Assembly (NCBI GenBank): GCA_035623985.1
Contig: DASPSJ010000079.1
Span: forward strand, 1 to 64,000
Direction of reading: 5' to 3'
Length of the DNA: 64,000 bases
Origin: DAHUYF01 sp035623985
GTDB lineage: Bacteria; Pseudomonadota; Alphaproteobacteria; ATCC43930; CGMCC-115725
Below the pieces are notes generated by a model. It was given only the letters and a program-made list of their open reading frames with translations, was not told the DNA's origin and did not search any database. This document shows positions 55,939 to 64,000 of the stretch, one piece after another; positions within the stretch are counted from its first letter, which is position 1, and each line of letters opens with the position of its first letter. The position numbers and the translations under genes are program-made.

Positions 55939-58900
55939 TCAAACCGTGGGCGCCGGGATCGGCTCGATGTCGACGAGAAACGCCTTGAACTCGGGCGTCT
56001 CGACATTGGCGTCACCCACGAAGGGCGTGAGCGAATTGGGGCCGTAACCCTTGCGGGCCGCTCCGGTAAATCCCCAATGCAGCGGCACGCCGACGACATG
56101 CACGGTCTTGCCGTCGCACACCAGCGGACGGATGCGCTTGGTCACCACCGCCTTGGCCTTCACGGCGCCGCGCTTCGACCACACGCGGACCCAGGATCCG
56201 GGGGCGATGCCCTTCTCGCGCGCCAACGCCTCGGAAATCTCGACGAAGAATTCCGGCTGCAGCACCGCGTTGACCCAGACATGCTTGGTCCAGAAGTGGA
56301 AATGCTCGGTGAGCCGGTAAGAGGTGGCGACATAGGGATAGTCCTTGGCGTCGCCGAACTGCTCCAGGTCGCCCTTGAACACGCGGGCGGCGGGGTTGCC
56401 GTGGACCTTGGGCGCGACGAGGTTGTCGATCGGCGCCTCGAAAGGCTCGTAATGCGTCGGGAAGGGGCCGTCGCGCATCAGGCCGAGAACCCACAGCCGG
56501 CTGACGCCCTCCTGATTCATGATGAACGGCATGACGACGCCCGGCTTGGCGGTGGGCGCGATGTCGGGCACGTCATAGCCGGCCCAGCTTTGGCCGTTCC
56601 ATTCAATGAGCTTGCGGCTCGGATCCCACGGCTTGCCGTCGATGTCGCAAGAGGCGCGGTTGTAGAGGATGCGGCGATTGGCCGGCCAGGAGAACGCCCA
56701 CTTCGCGAACAAGTCGGAGGAGTCGGGATTTGCGTTGTCGCGACGCGCCATCATGTTGCCGGCTTCGGTGAAGGAGCCGGCATAGATCCAGCAGCCGGAG
56801 GCCGTCGAGCCGTCGTCGCGCAAGACGGCAAAGTTCGGCACCTGCTTGCCGGCCTCGAGCAGCAGCTTGGCCGGGTCGTTCGGATCCTTGACGGAGTCGA
56901 CGACATAGCCGTTGACCTCGCGCGCCAGCTCTTCCGGCCGGGGATTGCCGGGATCCCGGTACGGCCAATGGAGCTTCACGAGCGGATCGGGCACGGCGCC
57001 GCCTTCCTTCTCGTAGAGCGCCTTCAGCCGCTGATAGATCTGCGCCATGATCCAGGTGTCGGCCCTGGCCTCGCCGGGCGGGTCGGCGCCCGCCCAATGC
57101 CATTGCAGCCATCGGCCGGAATTGGTCAGCGAGCCCTCGTCCTCGGCAAAGCACGTGCTGGGAAGCTGAAGGACCTCGGTCTGGATCTTTGTCGGATCGA
57201 CGTCGTTATGGTCGCCGTGATTCTCCCAGAACCGCGCCGTCTCGGTATCGAGCGGATCCATGACGACGAGGAATTTGAGCTTCGACAGCGCGGCCGTGAC
57301 CTTCTGCCGGTTGGGGAAGGACAGCAGCGGATTGAAGCCCTGGCAGACATAGCCGTTCATCTTGCCCTCGAACATCAGCTCGAAGGCGCGCAGGATGTCG
57401 TAGGTCGGCACGTCGAGCTTCGGCAGGTAGTCGTAGGCGAAATCGTTGTCCGCCGTCGCCGCCGGACCCCACATCGCCTTCTGGAAGCTGACGAAGAACT
57501 TCTTGTAGTTCTGCCAATAGCTCGTCTGGTTCGGCCGCAACGGCTTGAAGCCGCGCTTGGCGATGTAGGAGGCGAAGTCCGGCTCCGCCTCCATGGGCAG
57601 CGTCATGTAGCCGGGCAACAGGTTCGACATGAGCCCCAGATCGGTCAGCCCCTGGATGTTGGAATGACCGCGCAGCGCATTCATGCCGCCGCCGCGCACG
57701 CCGATATTGCCGAGAATGAGCTGCAGCATCGCCATGGCGCGGATGTTCTGCGAGCCCTTGGAATGCTGCGTCCAGCCGAGCGCGTACATCGACGTCATCG
57801 TCTTGGTCGGCGACGAGGTCTCGGCGATCATTTGCGCCACTTTGAGGAACTTGTCCTTGGGCGTGCCGCAGATGCGCTCGACCATCTCCGGCGTGTAGAC
57901 CGAGACGTGCTGCTTCAGCAGGTTCCAGACGCAGCGCGGATGCTGCAGCGTCTCGTCGACGCTGGCATAACCCTCGGCGTCGAGTTCATAGGCCCAGCTC
58001 GACCGGTCGTAGTCGCGCTTGGTCTCGTCATAGCCGCTGAACAGTCCGTCCTGATAGCCGTAGTCCTCCTTCACGATGTAACCGGCGTTGGTGAAGGTCT
58101 TGACGTAGTCCTTGTGCACCTGGTCGTTGGCGATGCAGTGGTTGATGACGCCCAGCAGGAAGGCGATGTCCGTGCCCGGGCGAATCGGCGCGTAGACGTC
58201 GGCGACCGACGCCGAGCGCGTGAAGCGCGGATCGACGACGATGAGCTTGGCGCCGCGACCGGCTTTGGCTTCGGTCACCCATTTGAAGCCGCAAGGATGC
58301 GCCTCGGCGGCATTGCCGCCCATGATGATGACCAGATCCGTGTTCCGAATGTCGGTCCACAGATTGGTCATCGCGCCACGACCGAATGTTGGGGCCAAAC
58401 TGGCCACCGTGGGGCCGTGTCAAACCCTTGCTTGGTTGTCGAAGACGACGCCTCCCGCGCCGCGCACCACCTTGTAGGTCAGGAAGGCCGTCTCGTTGGT
58501 CGTCGCCGAAGCGGCGAGGAATCCGGTCGTTGTCCAGCGGTTGACCGTCACCCCGCTCTTGTTCTTGGCGATGAAGTTCTTGTCGCGGTCGTCCTTGAAC
58601 AGGCGCGCGACCTTGTCGAGCGCCTGATCCCAGGAGATCTCGCGGAATTGCGCCTCGCCCGGTCCTCGATAGCGCGGCCTGGTCAGCCGTGTCGGGGCGC
58701 GAACGAAGTCGAGCAACGCCGCCCCCTTGGGACAGAGCGTGCCGCGATTCGTCGGGTGATCGGGATCGCCCTCGATATGCGTGAGGGTGCGCTTGGCGGA
58801 GTCGCCGGCGCCGGGCGGCGAATACATGATGATGCCGCAGGCGACGGCGCAATAGGGACACGTGTTTCGCGTCTCCACCGCGCGCGCCAATTTGAAGGGG

Positions 58901-59019
58901 CGAATGGCCGCGGCAAGCGCGGTTTCGCTCTCGCCAAAGCCGAAGGCGCCGAGCGTCGTGCCCGCTACGCCAGCCCCGGCTGCCCGAAGGAACCGGCGCC
59001 TCGAGATGTCATCCGGCAT
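55939..59019 (-). CDS. fdnG: Formate dehydrogenase major (alpha) subunit, selenoprotein
   Basis: Molybdenum/tungsten bis-MGD enzyme of 1026 residues (E. coli FdnG 1015) oxidising formate in the periplasm. The coding sequence is interrupted in normal translation by UGA at 58420-58422, codon 200, in the context ARV-U-HGPTVASLAP, the universal selenocysteine site of FDH-N/O. The N terminus has a twin-arginine signal (SRRRFLRAAGAG) and the [4Fe-4S] motif NTCPYCAVACGI. Further conserved blocks are MGGNAAEAHPCGFKW and FWENHGDHNDVDP. ATG 59019 is fixed by AGGAGG upstream. A selenocysteine-insertion hairpin follows the UGA. It heads the fdn-fdhE-sel series. Confidence 0.96.
58393..58422 (-). promoter_or_regulatory. 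Bacterial SECIS element with UGA-Sec codon of fdnG
   Basis: The UGA occupies 58422-58420 (minus strand). Starting 15 bases after it, GGCCA pairs with TGGCC around the three-base loop GTT (58405-58393), with partial extension of the stem below. The apical loop lies 20-22 bases after UGA, the spacing SelB needs in E. coli fdhF and fdnG. Confidence 0.75.
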
Positions 59020-60025
59020 TTCCCGTCGCTCCTCCTCAGAAGCCTTGCTGCAGGCGCAAAGCGTGTCGCGCGCCCGCGAGGACGCGCCGCGCCGCAATTT
59101 TTAAGGAGTATCCGTTCGCGCAAAATATCAGTCAAGTCATCTAAACTCCCGCCATCGCCCTCTCACGCGCCCGAATTCCTTGCCGGACCCGGTCCTCGGC
59201 CGCGCTCGCCGGCGGTCCAGCCGCGCCTGCCGGTGGCGATGCCGCCCCAGCGGTTCCCGTGATGGAACGGGGCCCAGCACCAACGGCGTCCCCACGGGCT
59301 TCGATGCCGCCGCCCAGAGCGCCCAAGCCCGGCTGCTCCGTCATGGCTCCAAGACCGCAAGGGCGTAACAGGTCGATTACGGACTCGGCCAAATAAAGCC
59401 GGTTGCGGGATCCACAAACCGCATCGAACATTTTGCGAAAATCGGACGAATTCCAGTATATGCAATTATTAGTCTCTGACGTGGACTTATTCAGTATGAA
59501 GTGTTGCCCTCCTCGACGGCAGAGATCGCGGGTTCGAGCCGTGTCGGGCCGCTGCCGGCCGCGACCGCCACAGCCGCGGTCGGCGACGGGGACGCCCCCC
59601 TCGACCCGCTCCCGCACGCCCGGACGCAACGCTGCGCGCGTGCCATGCATATCTGCCTCCCCGACATTGCCGTGACTGGCGATGTCCCGTGGGCTTGCCG
59701 ATGGTCGATTCCGCCAAGGCGGACACAGCGCAAGTCCGTCCCCGAGTCGTCTCCGGCGACATTTTATTGCCGAATATTTGCCGAGTCGGGCTGAACGCGC
59801 CGCCGATGCCGGCTGGTCCCGACACGCCCCGGCGTCCCCCCCGCCCGCGGCGAGGCGTTCCGCCCTCCCGGCAGGCAGAAAGTTGGCCTCTCCGGCGCCG
59901 TTAATTCTTTTCAGGCTTCCCAAGGCGCTCAGAACCGACCATATTCCTGCCGACACATTTTTGAGCCGACGGGCTTCGGAAGGGCCTCCGGCGGAAATAC
60001 CGGAAAAGTGCGAGAGACCTTACAT
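59020..60025. other. Long intergenic region, no gene supported
   Basis: About 1 kb between fdnG and the sigma factor gene. It includes an AT-richer stretch near 59400-59510, likely to hold promoters for the two divergent genes. Frames on either strand are low complexity and unlike known proteins. A T-arm-like GGTTCGAG word at 59531 lacks the rest of a tRNA. Confidence 0.5.
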
Positions 60026-61669
<1,644 letters not shown>

Positions 61670-61687
61670 GCTAGCGGCCTTCGGCTC

Positions 61688-61711
61688 AGGCGCGCTATAG
61701 TGGGCGCGCCT
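61688..61711 (+). terminator. Hairpin after sigma factor gene
   Basis: AGGCGCGC (61688-61695) pairs with GCGCGCCT (61704-61711) around an eight-base loop, 18 bases after the sigma factor stop and 20 bases before the next gene. A terminator or attenuator between the two genes. Confidence 0.5.
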
Positions 61712-61731
61712 TAGCCGATTAGGAGTGGCTC

Positions 61732-61962
61732 ATGTTCAAATCCGCATCTTTGATCGCCGCCGCAGCGGCCGTGGCCGCGCTTGCCGCAACACCCGCTTTG
61801 GCGAAGCATAAATTTAGCTGCTACGACTATGCTTGGGAATCGCAGGATCTGAAGGATTGCCTCGCCCATCCCGAGAAGGCGAAGGCGATGCCGGTGCACA
61901 AGGCGCATCACAAGCATATGAAAAAGGACATGCACGACATGAAGGACATGAAGAAGTCCTGA
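61732..61962 (+). CDS. Small exported His/Met-rich protein
   Basis: Protein of 76 residues with a typical signal peptide (LIAAAAAVAALAATPALA). The mature chain of about 52 residues has two Cys (HKFSCYDYAW and LKDCLAHP) and a tail rich in His, Met, Lys and Asp (KAHHKHMKKDMHDMKDMKK). His/Met tails of this type often bind copper. TTAGGAG lies nine bases before the ATG. The next gene encodes a Sco1-type copper protein, which strengthens, but does not prove, a copper-related role. A strong hairpin follows the stop. Confidence 0.78.
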   Translation: MFKSASLIAAAAAVAALAATPALAKHKFSCYDYAWESQDLKDCLAHPEKAKAMPVHKAHHKHMKKDMHDMKDMKKS

Positions 61963-61975
61963 TTGGCGTCGTTTG

Positions 61976-62005
61976 ATCCCGCGGCGCGGTGCCGTGCCGC
62001 GGGAT
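61976..62005 (+). terminator. Hairpin after small His/Met-rich gene
   Basis: ATCCCGCGGC (61976-61985) and GCCGCGGGAT (61996-62005) form a perfect 10-bp stem around a 10-base loop, starting 14 bases after the stop codon. Probable terminator separating this gene from the Sco1 gene. Confidence 0.65.
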
Positions 62006-62112
62006 TGCCGGAGTTTTGCTGCGTGAGCGACAAGCGGGTCGGGATCTGGCTCGAGACCGGAAGGCCGGGTGCCGGGTATGTCGATGCCGGCGGCCCGGGC
62101 GCGTGATCCCTG

Positions 62113-62712
62113 ATGCATCCCAGTACCCGCCGCGGCTTGCTCGCCTTCCTTCTCGGCCTCGCGCTGCTCATCGGCGCCTTCTCCTACGATTACTGGCAGT
62201 CGGGCGGCAGCGACCAGGGCGGGCTTGCCGGCGTTTCGTTCGGCGGGCCCTTCACCTTGACCGATCAGAACGGCGTGGTGCGGCGTGACGGCGATTTCCG
62301 CGGCGAGCTGATGCTGGTTTATTTCGGCTATACCTATTGCCCCGACGCCTGCCCGACCGCGCTGACCGCCATCAGCGCCGCCCTCGACATGCTGGGCGAA
62401 CGCGGCCGGACGGTGCAGCCGATCTTCATCACCATCGATCCCGCGCGCGATACGGTGGCGCAAATGAAGATCTATGCCGCGAATTTCACGCCGCGGCTCC
62501 TGGCGCTCACCGGCACCAGCCAGCAGATCGCCACGGTGGCGCGCGCCTATCGCGTCTACTACGCCAAGGTCAAGGGCGAAGGCGAGGACGACTACGCCAT
62601 GGATCACTCCGACCTGATCTATCTCATGGGCCGCGACGGCAGATATCTCAACCATTTCAGCGCCGATACCACCGCCGCCGAGATGGCCGCGGCGATCAAG
62701 AAATATCTGTGA
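62113..62712 (+). CDS. SCO1/SenC family copper chaperone
   Basis: Membrane-anchored thioredoxin-fold protein of 199 residues that delivers copper to cytochrome c oxidase or acts as a thiol reductase. A single N-terminal helix (GLLAFLLGLALLIGAFSYDY) anchors it. The copper site is complete: Cys-x3-Cys in YTYCPDACPTAL and the distal His in DYAMDHSDLIYLM. FITIDPARDTVAQM is the conserved central block. The stop overlaps the start of cobB by four bases (GTGA). Named SenC in photosynthetic alphaproteobacteria, where it is often linked to the RegBA system, which lies elsewhere in this window. Confidence 0.93.
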   Translation: MHPSTRRGLLAFLLGLALLIGAFSYDYWQSGGSDQGGLAGVSFGGPFTLTDQNGVVRRDGDFRGELMLVYFGYTYCPDACPTALTAISAALDMLGERGRTVQPIFITIDPARDTVAQMKIYAANFTPRLLALTGTSQQIATVARAYRVYYAKVKGEGEDDYAMDHSDLIYLMGRDGRYLNHFSADTTAAEMAAAIKKYL

Positions 62713-64000
62713 GCGGCGGGCTCATCCTGGCCGCGCCGGCCTCGGCGAGCGGCAAGACGACGCTGACGCTGGCGCTGTTGCGGCACTTCCGCAACAGCGG
62801 CAAGGCCATCGCCTCGGCCAAGGCGGGGCCGGACTACATCGATCCGGCCTTCCACGGCGCCGCCTCGGGCACGCCCTGCCTCAACCTCGACGCCTGGGCG
62901 ATGCGGCGCGAGACGATCGCCGCGCTGGTCGCCTCGCTGGAACGCCGGGCGGAGCTGGTGCTGTGCGAAGGGGCGATGGGCCTGTTCGACGGCGCCGGCC
63001 AGGCCGGCGGCGGCTCGACCGGCGACCTCGCCGCGCTTACCGGCTGGCCGGTGGTGCTGGTGGTCGACGTCGCGGGCCAGGCGGGCTCGGCGGCGGCCTT
63101 GCTGCGCGGCTTCATCAGCCATCGCCCCGACGTGCCGGTAGCCGGCGTCATCTTCAACCGCGTCGGCGGGCCGCGCCATGCCGGCATGCTGGAAAATTCG
63201 GTGCGCACCGCGCTGCCGGGGCTGCCGATCCTCGGCCATGTGCCGCGCCTTGCCGAGCTGGCGCTGCCGGAGCGGCATCTCGGGCTGGTGCAGGCGGCCG
63301 AGCATCCCGATCTCGACGGCTTCCTCGACCGCGCCGCGTCGCTGGTGAGCGCGGCGATCGACCTCGAACGGCTGGTGCGTCTCGCCCGTTCCAGCAGCCT
63401 CGCCGCCTTGCCGGCGGCGCAGCCGCTGCCGCCGCTCGGCCAGCGCATCGCCGTGGCGCGCGACGTCGCTTTCGCCTTCACCTACCCCGCCATGCTCGAG
63501 GGCTGGCGCAGCGCCGGGGCGGAGATCACGCTGTTCTCGCCGCTTGCCGACGAGGCGCCGGCGGCGGATGCCGATGCGGTCTTCCTGCCCGGAGGCTATC
63601 CCGAGCTTCACGCCGCCCGGCTCGCCGGCAATCGCCGATTTCTCGCCGGGCTTGCCGCCGCCTCGGCCCACGCCGCGGTCATCTACGGCGAATGCGGCGG
63701 CTATATGGTGCTCGGGCGCGGGCTGATCGACGCTTCGGGAACGCGCCACGCCATGGCGGGGCTGCTGCCGCTGGAGACCAGCTTTGCCGAGCGCCGCCGG
63801 CAATTGGGATATCGCCAGGCGCGGCTCGCGGCGGCGGGGCCGCTGGGCAAGGCGGGCGCGGCATTTCGCGGCCACGAGTATCACTACGCCACCATCATCG
63901 ACGAAGGCGGCGGCACGCCGCTCTTCGCCGCCGCCGATGCCGACGCCGGCGATCTCGGCCTCACCGGCCGCATCGAAGGCCGGGTGATGGGGTCTTTCCT
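62709..64000 (+). CDS. cobB: Cobyrinate a,c-diamide synthase CobB, 3' end outside window
   Basis: Glutamine-dependent amidase of cobalamin synthesis, adding two amides to the corrin ring. Starts at GTG 62709 inside the last codons of the Sco1 gene. The N-terminal P-loop is LAAPASASGKTTLTLAL, followed by AGPDYIDPAFH and LCEGAMGLFDGAG. The C-terminal glutaminase domain has VFLPGGYPELHA and YGECGGYMVLG, the Cys being the nucleophile, and FRGHEYHYATI near the end. About 430 residues are visible, close to the usual full length, so only a few residues are missing. Frame is open to base 64000. Confidence 0.93.
   Translation, partial: MSGGLILAAPASASGKTTLTLALLRHFRNSGKAIASAKAGPDYIDPAFHGAASGTPCLNLDAWAMRRETIAALVASLERRAELVLCEGAMGLFDGAGQAGGGSTGDLAALTGWPVVLVVDVAGQAGSAAALLRGFISHRPDVPVAGVIFNRVGGPRHAGMLENSVRTALPGLPILGHVPRLAELALPERHLGLVQAAEHPDLDGFLDRAASLVSAAIDLERLVRLARSSSLAALPAAQPLPPLGQRIAVARDVAFAFTYPAMLEGWRSAGAEITLFSPLADEAPAADADAVFLPGGYPELHAARLAGNRRFLAGLAAASAHAAVIYGECGGYMVLGRGLIDASGTRHAMAGLLPLETSFAERRRQLGYRQARLAAAGPLGKAGAAFRGHEYHYATIIDEGGGTPLFAAADADAGDLGLTGRIEGRVMGSF

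Noticed and set aside
55906..59262. 1118-codon open frame on the plus strand opposite fdnG
   Set aside because: Antisense to a clearly conserved formate dehydrogenase; length results from GC-rich codon bias.
59521..59560. GGTTCGAG word suggesting a tRNA 3' end
   Set aside because: The T-stem has a mismatch and no preceding anticodon or D-arm can be folded.

Overview
The window reads as a high-GC alphaproteobacterial chromosome segment. Supporting signs are a RegB/RegA redox two-component pair, an MmcB-type repair nuclease, a Flp-type pilin pair, HldE, a RpoD-like sigma factor, a selABCD/formate dehydrogenase locus and strong GC bias in third codon positions. No rRNA, CRISPR array or intact insertion sequence was seen. 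The only complete tRNA gene is selC. Placement below class level is not possible from the sequence alone.

Region by region. 1-2022: 3' part of katG. 2.0-4.2 kb: a less GC-rich accessory pair, an ABC/OLD-like ATPase overlapping a small TOPRIM-like protein, a candidate defence module. 4.3-7.9 kb: amidohydrolase and di-haem cytochrome c peroxidase. 8.2-10.0 kb: accessory stretch with a zinc-ribbon/HEPN-like protein and an HNH gene interrupted by an in-frame amber codon. 10.3-15.3 kb: LLM flavin oxidoreductase, an ABC-2 exporter and regB-regA. 15.3-18.2 kb: a BsuBI/PstI-type restriction-modification pair. 19.2-21.9 kb: a degenerate NRPS adenylation-carrier protein followed by a methyltransferase. 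22.2-32.2 kb: two glutathione transferases flanking an SDR, a Q/H-rich small protein, a phosphoesterase, a degenerate EAL protein, a glycosyltransferase, hldE, mmcB and an ABC exporter. 32.2-45.1 kb: two Flp pilins, a sulfonate-type ABC operon, lysS, a sterol desaturase, a membrane AraC regulator, small periplasmic proteins and a second ABC system with a double permease.

45.2-59.0 kb is the most coherent block. An oxalate/formate-type MFS antiporter with its 43-residue companion lies next to a one-strand series: fdnG (with a UGA selenocysteine codon), fdnH, fdnI, fdhE, selA, selB, selC, a conserved-looking unknown gene and selD (fused to an oxidoreductase domain). The window therefore encodes SelA, SelB, tRNA-Sec and SelD together with a visible client, a membrane-bound formate dehydrogenase. 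The tRNA-Sec gene lies entirely inside the 3' end of the selB reading frame, and selB's stop overlaps the start of the next gene.

60.0-64.0 kb: a RpoD-like sigma factor, a small His/Met-rich exported protein, a Sco1-type copper protein and the 5' part of cobB. Overlaps of four bases are common (regB/regA, both ABC operons, fdnH/fdnI, selA/selB, sco1/cobB), so much of the window is translationally coupled.
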